Shown here: piece by piece, positions 1-7,866 of the stretch
Layout: every line of letters begins with the position of its first letter
Position numbering within the stretch: position 1 is the first letter of the stretch
Source of the DNA: DASUAO01 sp035763745
GTDB lineage: Bacteria; Actinomycetota; Acidimicrobiia; IMCC26256; PALSA-555
Direction: 5' to 3'
Assembly: GCA_035763745.1 (NCBI GenBank)
Contig: DASUAO010000008.1
Coordinates: 1-18,542 of the forward strand
Length of the DNA stretch: 18,542 nucleotides
Notes under the pieces: generated by a model
What the model was told of the DNA's origin: nothing
What the model saw: only the letters and a program-made list of their open reading frames with translations
The model's database searches: none
Position numbers and translations under genes: made by a program

Positions 1-142
1 GGCACCGCAGGGCATCGACCCGGTCGCGGAAGTCGAAGCGCTCGGCGGGGCTGCCGGTCTCCGTTCCGGCCCGCTGGAGTTCGGAGGCGAACGTACGTTC
101 GATCACGCTCATGGAGACGACGATACGCAGGGGGTGTGACAT
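1..142 (-). CDS. Partial hypothetical protein (N-terminus only; rest lies off the left edge)
   Basis: Only about 47 codons are visible, with no stop codon and mostly G or C in third positions, as expected for a real gene here. The chosen ATG at 142 has a GGAGG ribosome-binding site 7-8 nt upstream on the minus strand. A second in-frame ATG at 112 lacks one, and the frame stays open upstream to a TTG at 187, so a start there cannot be excluded. The visible start reads MSHPLRIVVSMSVIERTF and then becomes charged (ERFDFRDRVD). I do not recognise a family from this fragment, and I see no signal peptide or membrane segment. It lies 75 bp downstream of the peroxiredoxin gene on the same strand, so the two may share a transcript. 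Confidence 0.5.
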   Translation of the reverse strand, partial: MSHPLRIVVSMSVIERTFASELQRAGTETGSPAERFDFRDRVDALRC

Positions 143-217
143 CGAAGGGTCCTCCAGCGGGAGGATGCGTTCGATGTTGCCGTGCAACGCTCACCGTGCC
201 GAACACGCGAGGCGCGA

Positions 218-676
218 TCAGGCGGCCGCGCCTCGCAGCACCTCGAGTGCCTTGTCGGCGTGGACGTTCATGCGGATCTCGCTCTTGATGGCGGCGAGGA
301 TCGTGCGGTCCCGGTCGATCACGAACGTCGCGCGCTTCAGGGGCGAGATCCCGAACGAGCGCTTCACGCCGAAGAGCTCCGCGACCGTGCCGTCCGTGTC
401 CGCGAGGAGCGGGTAGTCGAACTCGTGGGCGTCCGAGAACTGCTTCTGCTTGTCGACGGTGTCGCCGCTGATCCCGACGCGCTGCGCGCCCACCGCGGCG
501 AACTCCGCCGCGAGGTCGCGGAAGTGACAGCTCTCCATCGTGCAGCCCTTGGTCATCGCTGCGGGGTAGAAGAACAGCACCACCGGCCCGTCGGCGAGCA
601 TCGTGCTCAGCCGCCGTGGCGCACCCGTCTCGTCCGGGAGCTCGAAGTCGTCGACGACATCACCGGTGTTCAGCAC
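218..676 (-). CDS. bcp: Peroxiredoxin of the BCP/PrxQ type
   Basis: This 152-residue protein is a cytoplasmic thiol peroxidase that reduces hydrogen peroxide and organic hydroperoxides with electrons from thioredoxin or a similar donor. The thioredoxin fold shows FFYPAAMTKGCTMESC at residues 35-50: Cys45 is the expected peroxidatic cysteine and Cys50, five residues on, the resolving cysteine, the CxxxxC spacing typical of BCP/PrxQ. The family ending follows as ATFVIDRDRTI, SEIRMNVHADKALEVL. Length matches the family (about 150 aa). The GTG at 676 is chosen because the family N-terminus (TGDVVDDFELPD) begins right after it and a TAGGTT -10 box lies 7 nt upstream, suggesting a leaderless mRNA. 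It diverges from the DUF3237 gene across 48 bp. The longer upstream frame is antisense to that gene and is rejected. Confidence 0.93.
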   Translation of the reverse strand: MLNTGDVVDDFELPDETGAPRRLSTMLADGPVVLFFYPAAMTKGCTMESCHFRDLAAEFAAVGAQRVGISGDTVDKQKQFSDAHEFDYPLLADTDGTVAELFGVKRSFGISPLKRATFVIDRDRTILAAIKSEIRMNVHADKALEVLRGAAA

Positions 677-683
677 GGCCGCG

Positions 684-689
684 AACCTA
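684..689 (-). promoter_or_regulatory. Putative -10 box for a leaderless bcp transcript
   Basis: On the minus strand TAGGTT fits TANNNT and is followed by 7 nt and then the GTG at 676, placing the expected transcription start at or next to the start codon. No Shine-Dalgarno sequence is present. This is inferred from spacing only. Confidence 0.4.
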
Positions 690-724
690 TCGGTCGAGGG
701 GCGACACTGTGCCAGGATGCCGCG

Positions 725-1153
725 ATGAGCATCGACCTCGTGCCCCTCGCCACCGCCCGGATCACCTTGGCCGAGCCGTTCGTCCTCCCGTCGACGCCGT
801 CGGGCACCCGGATCATCGCCGAGGTCCGCAGCGCCGAGTACGAGGGGGAGCGCGTCCGCGGCACCCTCAAGGGCGTCGCGGCCGCCGACTGGATGACCCT
901 GAGCGCCGAGGGGGTCGGCACGCTCGACGTGCGCGCCCTCCTCGAGACCGACGACGGCGCGCTCGTCTACTCCTGGTACCACGGCCGGACCGACTTCTCC
1001 GAGGGCCCGGGCGTCACGCCCATCTACGCCGCGCCCCTCTACGAGACCGGCGACGAGCGCTACACCTGGCTCAACACGATCCAGGCGGTAGCCAAGGGCA
1101 CGCTGTCAGAGGACAACACCGTCCTCACCTACGAGATCTGTGAGGTGCGCTGA
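725..1153 (+). CDS. DUF3237 domain-containing protein
   Basis: This 142-residue protein resembles the DUF3237 family of small beta-barrel proteins, whose biochemical role is not established. Supporting features are the opening with LVPLATARITL, the repeated beta pattern, GVGTLDVRALLETDDGALV in the middle (about residues 63-81), the segment YAAPLYETGDERYTWLN (about 101-117) and a C-terminal LTYEICEVR strand. The family is usually about 150 aa, so the gene looks complete. The start at 725 has AGGA about 8 nt upstream and gives the normal family N-terminus; the open frame further upstream is antisense to the peroxiredoxin. It lies 44 bp before the ABC-F gene on the same strand and may be co-transcribed with it. 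No signal peptide is visible. Function unknown. Confidence 0.85.
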   Translation: MSIDLVPLATARITLAEPFVLPSTPSGTRIIAEVRSAEYEGERVRGTLKGVAAADWMTLSAEGVGTLDVRALLETDDGALVYSWYHGRTDFSEGPGVTPIYAAPLYETGDERYTWLNTIQAVAKGTLSEDNTVLTYEICEVR

Positions 1154-1197
1154 GCCCACTCCTCGGCGCGAACCCATGCGGGAACCTGCAGGCCCAC

Positions 1198-2802
1198 GTG
1201 GGATCATGGAGGGTGCTCCAGGTCCGCTCGCTCTCGGTCGAGGTCGGTGGCCGCCAGACGTTGGCGGACGCCTCGTTCTCCCTGCGCGCGGGCGACACCG
1301 TCGGCCTCGTCGGCCGCAACGGCACCGGGAAGACGAGCCTGCTCAAGGTGCTCGCCGGCGAGGCCCCGTCCTCCGGGGGCACGGTCCTGCGCTCCGACGA
1401 GCTCGGCTACCTCCCTCAGGACCCCAAGCCCCGTTCCCGCTCGACCGAGATCACCGCTCTGACACACGTGCTCTCGGGCCGGGGCCTCGACACCGCCGCC
1501 GAGCGGATCGAGATCCTGCGGGCCCGGGTCGACGAGGACCCGACCGACCGCAACGTCGCCCGCTTCGCCCGGGCCGAGGAGAACTACCGCAACGCCGGCG
1601 GCTACGGCGCCGACGCCGAGGCCCGCACGATCGCGCACGGCCTCGGCCTCCCCGACGACCGCCTCGACCTCCCCCTCTCGGCGCTGTCCGGAGGAGAACG
1701 TCGACGGGTCGAGCTGTCGCGCATCCTGTTCGCCGGGAGTGAGCTGCTCCTGCTCGACGAGCCGACCAACCACCTCGACACCGATGCCAAGGAGTGGCTG
1801 CTCGGCTTCCTGCGCTCCTACCGCGGCGCGCTCCTCGTGGTGAGCCACGACCTCCAGCTCCTCGACGAGGCCATCACCCGCATCCTGCACCTCGACGCCG
1901 CACAGATGACCGAGTACCGGGGCACCTACTCGCAGTACCTCGAGCAGCGCGCGGCGGACGAGGTGCGGCTCGCGCGCACCGTCGCCCACGAGCAGTCCGA
2001 GATCAAGCGCATCAAGACGCTGGCCGACACGATGCGCGGCCAGACGGAGAAGCGCGCCAAGCAGGCCAAGGCGCTCGACACGCGCGTCGCACGCATGCGG
2101 CGCGACGCGAAGACCGGCCCGAAGAAGGAGGCGGCGATCAACGTGCGCTTCCCCGCGCCTCCGCGGCCGGGCTCCACCGTGCTGACGGTCGAGGGGCTGA
2201 AGAAGGGCTACGGCGGACCGCCGGTGTTCGCCGACGTGACGTTCGACGTCGGCCGCGACGAGCGCCTCCTCATCATGGGCCTCAACGGTGCCGGGAAGAC
2301 GACCCTCATGCGCCTCCTCGCGGAGCGCACCGAGGCCGACTCCGGATCGATCACGCTCGGCCACAACGTGTCAGCCGGGTACTACGCCCAGGAGCACGAG
2401 GGCATCGCGGCCGGCAAGACGGTGCTCTCGCACTTCGCGGAGCACGGTGCGATGACGAACCAGGAGCAGCGGAACCTGCTCGGCATGTTCGGACTGCGGG
2501 GGGAGATCGCCCACCAGGATGCCGGCACGCTCTCGGGTGGCGAGAAGACGAAGCTCGCGCTGGCGCAGCTCGTCGCGGGCAAGCACAACCTGCTCCTGCT
2601 CGACGAACCGACGAACAACCTCGACCCGCCGTCGCGCGACGCGATCGGCGCATCGCTCGCGACCTGGCCGGGCACCATCGTGCTCGTGAGCCACGACGCC
2701 GGGTTCGTCGAGCGGCTCGCGCCCGATCGGGTGCTGCTGATGCCCGAGGGCGACCTCGACTACTGGTCCGACGACCTGCTCGACCTCGTCGCCCTCGCCT
2801 GA
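1198..2802 (+). CDS. ABC-F family ATPase (tandem ATP-binding domains, no membrane domain)
   Basis: The protein has 534 residues with two ABC ATPase domains joined by a charged linker. Domain 1 has Walker A GRNGTGKT (39-46), signature LSGGE (163-167) and Walker B LLLLDEPTNHLD (183-194). The linker (about 236-325) is Arg/Lys-rich. Domain 2 has GLNGAGKT (361-368), LSGGE (445-449) and LLLLDEPTNNLD (465-476). ABC-F proteins act on the ribosome, as translation factors such as EttA or in antibiotic protection; which applies here cannot be read from sequence. There are no transmembrane segments. The start is uncertain: GTG 1198 has only a weak AGG upstream, while GTG 1213 gives the more typical start VLQVRSLSVEV but has GGAGG directly abutting it. 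It is convergent with the next gene, 17 bp apart, with no hairpin. Confidence 0.93.
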   Translation: MGSWRVLQVRSLSVEVGGRQTLADASFSLRAGDTVGLVGRNGTGKTSLLKVLAGEAPSSGGTVLRSDELGYLPQDPKPRSRSTEITALTHVLSGRGLDTAAERIEILRARVDEDPTDRNVARFARAEENYRNAGGYGADAEARTIAHGLGLPDDRLDLPLSALSGGERRRVELSRILFAGSELLLLDEPTNHLDTDAKEWLLGFLRSYRGALLVVSHDLQLLDEAITRILHLDAAQMTEYRGTYSQYLEQRAADEVRLARTVAHEQSEIKRIKTLADTMRGQTEKRAKQAKALDTRVARMRRDAKTGPKKEAAINVRFPAPPRPGSTVLTVEGLKKGYGGPPVFADVTFDVGRDERLLIMGLNGAGKTTLMRLLAERTEADSGSITLGHNVSAGYYAQEHEGIAAGKTVLSHFAEHGAMTNQEQRNLLGMFGLRGEIAHQDAGTLSGGEKTKLALAQLVAGKHNLLLLDEPTNNLDPPSRDAIGASLATWPGTIVLVSHDAGFVERLAPDRVLLMPEGDLDYWSDDLLDLVALA

Positions 2803-2819
2803 GCCGGGTTCGGGCGGCC

Positions 2820-4289
2820 TCAGCCCCCGACGGTCGACGCCTCGGCTGCGGCGTTCAGGTTGTCGGCCTCCGGCTCCAGCAGGAACCCCGCCTTCACGGC
2901 GGCCGCGGTCGCTTCGGTGAACTTCGCCACGTAGTCATCGTGTGACGAGTAGAGCGCCGCGATCGTCGTCGGCGCGAGCGGCACTGTCGTGCCGAAGAGC
3001 TGGCAGAACCTCCCGCCGTCGTTCCCGTCACCGCGCAACGTCGCGTTCGGGGCGTCGACGAGCGGCGTGCGGATCCCACCCCGTGCGTTGCCATTGCGAT
3101 CGCGCTCGATGACTGCAGGGAGGCCGGGCTCGAGGCGCAGTCGTGGTGCCCTCGGCGGAGCCACACCGTCGACGACCCACGCCTCGAGGTGCGCCAGCGC
3201 GGCCTGGAGCACCGCGTACTGCGGTCCGTAGTTCATGGGCACCGCACAGTTCAACGGGCCCCCACCGGCGTTCGCGACGTCGAGGAGGGTGACCTCGGCT
3301 GCGCCGTCCCCGGCGTCGCCGAAGCCGATCTGGGCCGTGTACGCGTCGGCGTGGGAGGTCCCCGCGACCTCCCAGAGCCGGAACGTCGAGCTGTCGGCCT
3401 GGCGGGGCGGGAAGTGCCCGAAGCCGAGGTCGGTCTCGGTCTGGAAGGTCAGGACCGGCACGTCGAGGTCGCGGCGGATCTGGGTCCGGTCGGGCGCGGA
3501 GATGCCCGGGAACGGCCGCTCGAGCAGCGCGGCACTGTTGGAGCCACGGCTGTGCACGAGGAAGCCGTCGTAGACCTCCGCCAGCGGGTGGACCGCGTTC
3601 ACGTAGGTGACCATCCGGAACGCCGACTGCGACTCACCCATCGCGATGACCTGCTTCGCCTTCAGGCCGCCGAGGGGGTCGTCGGGTGCGGTCCCCCGCA
3701 CGGCGGTCCCGGCCTGGGAGAAGATGTCGTAGGAGTAGCTGTCGCCGGGGTGCTCCAGGGTCCCGTAGCGCTCGGGGTCGCCGCCCTTGAGTCCGCCCGA
3801 CTGCAGACCTGCGACGGCCTGGCCGCCACCGACGACGCCGACGGCCTGCGCCGAGACCCCGACCCACACCGCGCCGCTGCGGAGGATCTGGTTGTGCGCG
3901 AGGTTCCAGTCGGGGCTGGTGTCGAAGCCGGCCGAGACGTTGAGCCACTCGACGAAGACGGTGCCGCTGAAGTCGGCGGGGTCGATCGGCCGGTAGACGA
4001 GGATCCGGGTGTTGTACGGAGCGGTCTCGTCGAGGGGCTGGACCTCCCATTGGCCGTCGTCGGTGAGCGGGGTGTCGGACGCGTACGCGGCGGCGTCCCC
4101 TTCGAGGAAGTACTCGGCCTTCTCGTAGCCCAGCGACGCCAGGTCGAAGCTCGTGGTGACGAGGCTCGGCTCACCGGTACCGCCGGTGATCGGCGCGGTG
4201 GTCGGCTCGGCAGCGGCCCCGGCCGCCGGACCGCTCACCCCGAGGACGCCGGCGACGAGCATTACGCCGACGGTTCGAGCTGCACGCAC
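2820..4289 (-). CDS. Secreted alpha/beta-hydrolase domain protein (Abhydrolase_10-like)
   Basis: The 489-residue protein begins with a likely Sec signal peptide: Arg at 2 and 5, a hydrophobic run around 7-20 and an Ala-rich cleavage region (PAAGAAAEP, about 21-29). It is thus probably exported. The mature part looks like the alpha/beta hydrolases annotated as Abhydrolase_10: TRILVYRPIDPADFSGTV (94-111), EWLNVSAGFDTSPDW (114-128), and the nucleophile elbow IAMGESQSA (Ser220). TETDLG (284-289) and GTSHAD (310-315) may supply the acid and histidine. Substrate is unknown; an ester is likely. GTG 4289 is chosen because GGGAGG sits 7 nt upstream and the reading gives a proper signal peptide; a downstream ATG at 4262 would remove its charged start. 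It is the only clearly exported protein in the window. Confidence 0.85.
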   Translation of the reverse strand: MRAARTVGVMLVAGVLGVSGPAAGAAAEPTTAPITGGTGEPSLVTTSFDLASLGYEKAEYFLEGDAAAYASDTPLTDDGQWEVQPLDETAPYNTRILVYRPIDPADFSGTVFVEWLNVSAGFDTSPDWNLAHNQILRSGAVWVGVSAQAVGVVGGGQAVAGLQSGGLKGGDPERYGTLEHPGDSYSYDIFSQAGTAVRGTAPDDPLGGLKAKQVIAMGESQSAFRMVTYVNAVHPLAEVYDGFLVHSRGSNSAALLERPFPGISAPDRTQIRRDLDVPVLTFQTETDLGFGHFPPRQADSSTFRLWEVAGTSHADAYTAQIGFGDAGDGAAEVTLLDVANAGGGPLNCAVPMNYGPQYAVLQAALAHLEAWVVDGVAPPRAPRLRLEPGLPAVIERDRNGNARGGIRTPLVDAPNATLRGDGNDGGRFCQLFGTTVPLAPTTIAALYSSHDDYVAKFTEATAAAVKAGFLLEPEADNLNAAAEASTVGG

Positions 4290-4400
4290 ACCAGGACCTC
4301 CCGCAACGACGCTGAGGCAGACAGTATGCCTCGGCTCGCGCGTGCTCGGGCCTCCGCGTCGTATGATCCCGTCCGGGCAGCACGAGCACGGAGGTTCGTC
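4290..4400. promoter_or_regulatory. Divergent intergenic region with two candidate -10 boxes
   Basis: This 111-bp gap separates the divergent hydrolase and methyltransferase genes. On the plus strand TATGAT at 4362-4367 would give a start near 4374 and a roughly 27-nt leader ending in GGAGG at 4390-4394. On the minus strand TACTGT at 4326-4321 would give a leader of about 25 nt before GTG 4289. No convincing -35 boxes or operator were found. Confidence 0.4.
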
Positions 4401-5456
4401 ATGGGCGACGCCGAGTCCCTCGTCGAGCGGCTCTTCGGAGCGACGATCGCCTCGATGGACCTGCTCCACGTCTACCTCGGTGACCGGCTCGACCTGTATC
4501 GGGCGCTCGCCGACGACGGCCCGCTCGATCCGGCAGGCCTGGCGAGCGCGGCCGGGATCCACGAGCGCTACGCGCGGGAATGGCTGCAGCAGCAGGCCGT
4601 CGCCGGCTTTCTGGAGCTCGACGACGACGGCCGGTTCGCACTCCCCGACGGACACGCCGAGGTCCTGCTGGACGACACGAGCCTCGCCTACTTCGCGCCT
4701 GCAGGCCGCGCCCTCATGGGGATCGCGAAGGCGATGCCGGAGGTCCTGGACGCGTTCCGCTCCGGCGGCGGCGTCCCGTACGAGTCCTACGGTGCCGACA
4801 TCCGCGAGGCGATCGCGCTCCTGAACCGGCCGATGTTCCTGAACCAGCTGGGGACCGACTGGTTCCCCGCGATCACCGACGTCGACGACCGGCTCCGCGC
4901 CGATCCGCCGGCACGCGTCGCCGACGTCGGGTGCGGCTCGGGATGGTCGACGATCGCCATCGCCGAGGCCTACCCCAAGGCGGAGGTCGTCGGTCTCGAT
5001 CTCGACCTCGCATCGATCGAGACCGCCCGGGAGAACGCCGCGGCGCGTGGCGTCGCGGATCGCGTGGCCTTCGAGGCACGGGATGCGGCCGATCCGGGAC
5101 TTGCCGACTCCTTCGACCTCGTGTGCGCGTTCGAGACGATCCACGACATGTGCGACCCCGTGGGTGCGCTCCGCGCGATGCGCACGCTGCGTGCCGACGG
5201 TGGTGCGGTCGTGGTCGCCGACGAGCGGGTCGCCGACGAGTTCACCCTCGATGTCGACGACATGGAGCGGTTCCAGTGGGGATTCAGCGCCGTCCATTGC
5301 CTGCCGTGTGCGATGACCGATCCCCCGGCCGCCGGCACCGGCACCATCATGCGCGCCCCCACGTTCCGGCGCTACGCGCACGAGGCCGGGTACGCCGACG
5401 TCGAGGTGCTCCCGATCGAGCACGACTTCTGGCGCTTCTACCGACTCACGGGGTAG
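4401..5456 (+). CDS. SAM-dependent methyltransferase with N-terminal winged-helix domain
   Basis: The 351-residue protein has an N-terminal helical/winged-helix part (about 1-95; LYRALADDGPLDPAGLASAAG, ERYAREWLQQQAVAGFLEL) like the dimerisation domain of O-methyltransferases, then a class I Rossmann methyltransferase domain. Motif I is VADVGCGSGW (173-182), the acidic residue after beta 2 is Asp200 (VVGLDLD), and the post-motif region includes FDLVCAFETIHDM (238-250). This arrangement resembles actinobacterial proteins related to Mycobacterium Rv2258c. The acceptor substrate is unknown. The start has GGAGG 6 nt upstream; the long open frame before it is antisense to the hydrolase. It is convergent with imuB, stops only 9 bp apart. 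Confidence 0.88.
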   Translation: MGDAESLVERLFGATIASMDLLHVYLGDRLDLYRALADDGPLDPAGLASAAGIHERYAREWLQQQAVAGFLELDDDGRFALPDGHAEVLLDDTSLAYFAPAGRALMGIAKAMPEVLDAFRSGGGVPYESYGADIREAIALLNRPMFLNQLGTDWFPAITDVDDRLRADPPARVADVGCGSGWSTIAIAEAYPKAEVVGLDLDLASIETARENAAARGVADRVAFEARDAADPGLADSFDLVCAFETIHDMCDPVGALRAMRTLRADGGAVVVADERVADEFTLDVDDMERFQWGFSAVHCLPCAMTDPPAAGTGTIMRAPTFRRYAHEAGYADVEVLPIEHDFWRFYRLTG

Positions 5457-5465
5457 CCGGGGCGC

Positions 5466-7118
5466 TCAGTCGTAGACGGCCTCGACGGTGGCGCGGCCCC
5501 CCTCCAGCGAGGCCAGGCACGCGACCGGGCCGGCCTCGTCAGGTGTGGCCACCACCACGTGCCAGAGCACTCGACGCCGACGGGTGAGCCGGTCCCACCA
5601 GCGCAGGTCGTGGGCCCAGGGTCCGGTGCTCATGAGCACCCGACCGCCACCTCCGGGCAGGAGCGCGCAGCGCAGCCACGCGGGCTCCGCGGTCGCCTCC
5701 CCTCGGCCCGAGACCCGCACGTCGGCACCGTCGGCGTCGAGCAGCTCGGCGGCCACCGGCTCGGGGTGCACCCGCGCCGGGGACGGCCCGGGGACGGCAC
5801 CGGGCCAGGGCGCGGCGTCGGCGTCTGGTGCACCCGGCGCGTCGCGTGGCTCGCCCCACGGGACCCATCGGATGCGCTCGACCGGCGTCCGGCCACCGAC
5901 GACCACCGCGGTCGCCACCGCCTCGTGACCCAGCATCCCCTGGATCCGGGTGAGCACCCGCTCGGCCCGGTCGGCGCTCGCCGCGTCGCCACCCCACAGG
6001 CCGAGCTGGCGCCCGGTCGCCGGCATCACCCGGTCGGGGGCGATCCGCAGGAAGGTGAGCCCTGCGGTCGCCTCCTCTGCCTCCGCTTCTTCCTGGTGCC
6101 CCTCCGGGGACCTACCGGTGAGCCACGCGTCGAGCTGCCAGCGGACCCGGGTGACGAGCGATGCCGCGGTGAGCCCGCCCTCGTGCCGCCAGCAGCGGGC
6201 GTGGCGCTCGCCGTGCTCGGTCTCGGCCTCCACCACCACCTGCGAGCAGGAGAGGCCCAGCAGCTCGAGCCGGTCGAAGAGCCGGTCGGCGAGCCCCTTG
6301 GCCGCGAAGGCGACCTCGTCGACGCGCGTCGCGGGCGGATCGAGCTCGCAGGTCTCGGCCAGCTCGGGCGGGGGCGGCATCGGGGGCGCGGCGTGCTCCT
6401 CGAGCCCGCACGCGAGGCGATGCGCGCGTGCACCGCCGGCCCCGAAGCGCGCGAGGACCGACGGTGCGGGGAGCGCGGCGAAGTCGCCCAGCGCGCGCAG
6501 CCCGAGCCGCACGAGCAGGCCCACGAACGCGTCCCCCTCGGTCTCGGTCCCGAGCACACCGCGCAGCACCGCGACCGGCCACGGCGCGAGGAACTCGGCC
6601 GAGCCACCGGCGGGAACGACGAGCGTCCCCGCACTCTGGTCGCGCGCCGCACGCCGGGTCGCGAGCCGGGACGCGAAGCTGCCGTCGGCGATCCCGACGC
6701 GCGCGTCGTCCACCCCCGCCTCCGTGACGACGGCGAGCACGCGCGTCGCCAGCGCGTCGTCGCCACCGAAGTAGCGCGACGGGCCTCGGGTGGGGAACGT
6801 GAGCACGCCCGGTCGTTCGAGGACCACTGCGGGAGTGATCGGCTCGGTCGCGCGCGCGACGGCCTCGAACGCCCGCGCCTCCGCGGCCGGGTCGCGGTCG
6901 ACGACCACCAGCCCGGCGCAGCGCGCCTCCGCCTCGCGCCGGCGCAGCCCGACGGTCACGCTCTCGTCGCGCGCCTCGGCCGACACCGCGCGCACGAGCT
7001 GCCCCCGTGCGCCGCGCTCGACCACCGCGACCGGCGCCCCGACCAGCGCGGGGTCCTCCCGACGGGCGGTGGTGACCGACCACGCCGGGCACCACAGTGC
7101 GAGCGTGCGCTCAGGCAC
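5466..7118 (-). CDS. imuB: ImuB, Y-family polymerase-like mutasome subunit
   Basis: This 550-residue protein matches ImuB, the catalytically inactive Y-family polymerase homologue that links DnaE2 and ImuA to the sliding clamp during SOS mutagenesis. It starts with RTLALWCPAWSV (4-15), where active Y-family enzymes carry metal-binding acidic residues, and shows the family segment TFPTRGPSRYFGG (107-119). A helix-hairpin-helix-like region follows (LGLRALGDFAALPAPSVLARFG, about 205-226). A beta-clamp binding motif QLGLWGG lies at 371-377. The C-terminal 170 residues are ImuB-type and not polymerase. GTG 7118 overlaps the imuA stop codon by 8 bp, which implies translational coupling; the open frame upstream of it lies inside imuA. 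The C-terminal half is Pro/Ala-rich at about 425-455. Confidence 0.93.
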   Translation of the reverse strand: MPERTLALWCPAWSVTTARREDPALVGAPVAVVERGARGQLVRAVSAEARDESVTVGLRRREAEARCAGLVVVDRDPAAEARAFEAVARATEPITPAVVLERPGVLTFPTRGPSRYFGGDDALATRVLAVVTEAGVDDARVGIADGSFASRLATRRAARDQSAGTLVVPAGGSAEFLAPWPVAVLRGVLGTETEGDAFVGLLVRLGLRALGDFAALPAPSVLARFGAGGARAHRLACGLEEHAAPPMPPPPELAETCELDPPATRVDEVAFAAKGLADRLFDRLELLGLSCSQVVVEAETEHGERHARCWRHEGGLTAASLVTRVRWQLDAWLTGRSPEGHQEEAEAEEATAGLTFLRIAPDRVMPATGRQLGLWGGDAASADRAERVLTRIQGMLGHEAVATAVVVGGRTPVERIRWVPWGEPRDAPGAPDADAAPWPGAVPGPSPARVHPEPVAAELLDADGADVRVSGRGEATAEPAWLRCALLPGGGGRVLMSTGPWAHDLRWWDRLTRRRRVLWHVVVATPDEAGPVACLASLEGGRATVEAVYD

Positions 7119-7812
7119 CGGCCGCGAGCGCACCGTGGCGCACCCGAGCCGCGTCCCCCCGTCCCGCGACCTGCACCTGCACCGTGCGGACGGGCAGCAC
7201 CGCGACCCGGTCCTCCTCTCCCTCGGCCTCCGACCAGGGTCCACCCTCGGCGACGAGCGTCACCGCGGTGCTCCCCGGCCACCGGTCCCCGAGCACGACG
7301 AGGACGCTCCCCCGTTCCCGCGCCCGCGCCACGAGCCGGCGGGCGTCGCCCACGCGCGCGTGCGGCGGGACCTCGGTGAGCACGAGACCCACACCGTCGA
7401 GGAGTGCGGCCACCACCGTGGCCCAGCGCGACGCGGGACCACGGGCCAGGCGCACCACCGGGAACCGTTCGAGCGCGACCCCCGCGGCCGCCGCGGCCTC
7501 GGCCCCCAACGTGCCGGTGAGGTCGATCGCCGCCGCCCATTCCCCTGCGGTCGTCGCCGCGGCGGCGAGCGCGAACGCCACCGAGGTGGCCCCGGCGCCC
7601 GGTGTGCCGTCGACCCCGACCACGGCGCCCCGCCGCAGCCCCCCTCCGGGGAGGAGGTCGCCCAATGGGCCGGGGACGGGGAACGTGCGGTTCCGGGCGA
7701 GGGTCAGCGGGCGGGCCTGCTCGGCCACCGCCCGCAGCCGGGCCCGGGCCTCGGGGTCACGCCGCGCCTGACCGGGCTGGGGCTGACCGGACTGGGGAAG
7801 TGCTGCGGTCAC
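7111..7812 (-). CDS. imuA: ImuA (ImuA'-type RecA-like mutasome subunit)
   Basis: The 233-residue protein precedes imuB, overlaps it by 8 bp, and has the RecA-like layout of actinobacterial ImuA': FPVPGPLGDLLPGGGLRRG (44-62), a P-loop-like GVDGTPGAGATS (66-77), a strand AAAIDLTGTLG (93-103), and LARGPASRWATVVAALLDGVGLVLTEVPP (122-150). The P-loop-like motif has Ala where RecA has the catalytic Lys, so ATP hydrolysis is unlikely. The role, from the family, is to assist DnaE2 with ImuB in error-prone synthesis across damage. GTG 7812 has GGAGGG directly abutting it, too close to serve as a ribosome-binding site; a TACAAC -10 box just upstream suggests a leaderless mRNA. A later GTG (codon 29) is possible but less likely. 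Confidence 0.88.
   Translation of the reverse strand: MTAALPQSGQPQPGQARRDPEARARLRAVAEQARPLTLARNRTFPVPGPLGDLLPGGGLRRGAVVGVDGTPGAGATSVAFALAAAATTAGEWAAAIDLTGTLGAEAAAAAGVALERFPVVRLARGPASRWATVVAALLDGVGLVLTEVPPHARVGDARRLVARARERGSVLVVLGDRWPGSTAVTLVAEGGPWSEAEGEEDRVAVLPVRTVQVQVAGRGDAARVRHGALAAGA
7768..7797. repeat. In-frame 15-bp tandem duplication near the imuA start
   Basis: CTGACCGGGCTGGGG is followed directly by CTGACCGGACTGGGG, one mismatch in 15. Read on the minus strand it gives the Gln/Pro-rich pattern PQSGQPQPGQ at residues 6-15 of ImuA, a low-complexity stretch before the conserved fold. Confidence 0.75.
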
Positions 7813-7818
7813 CCCTCC

Positions 7819-7847
7819 GTTGTACCGAACATGTGTTCGGTCCGCAA
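7819..7847 (-). promoter_or_regulatory. imuA promoter: TTGCGG - 17 bp - TACAAC
   Basis: On the minus strand TTGCGG (7847-7842) and TACAAC (7824-7819) are separated by exactly 17 bp, and the GTG of imuA lies 6 nt after the -10 box. The spacer is occupied by the LexA box, an ideal position for repression by blocking RNA polymerase. Confidence 0.6.
7825..7840. promoter_or_regulatory. LexA (SOS) operator
   Basis: CCGAACATGTGTTCGG contains GAAC-N4-GTTC, the actinobacterial/Gram-positive LexA box core, with flanking CC/GG that keep the symmetry. It lies 12 bp upstream of imuA. Mycobacterial imuA'-imuB operons are known LexA targets, so the site and the gene support each other. Confidence 0.85.
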
Positions 7848-7866
7848 GACGGGATCGCGGCCCTCG

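Noticed and set aside
2803..2819. Terminator between the ABC-F and hydrolase genes
   Set aside because: The 17-bp gap holds no inverted repeat able to form a stable stem.
4290..5423. N-terminal extension of the hydrolase frame into the methyltransferase gene
   Set aside because: It is antisense to the methyltransferase, and a signal peptide with a good ribosome-binding site marks the start at 4289.
5466..7118. Active DinB/Pol IV polymerase
   Set aside because: The first metal-binding motif lacks acidic residues, and the overlap with imuA plus the LexA box identify it as ImuB.
5559..7379. 606-codon open frame on the plus strand opposite imuB and imuA
   Set aside because: Antisense to two recognised genes and composed of low-complexity Arg/Pro/Gly text.
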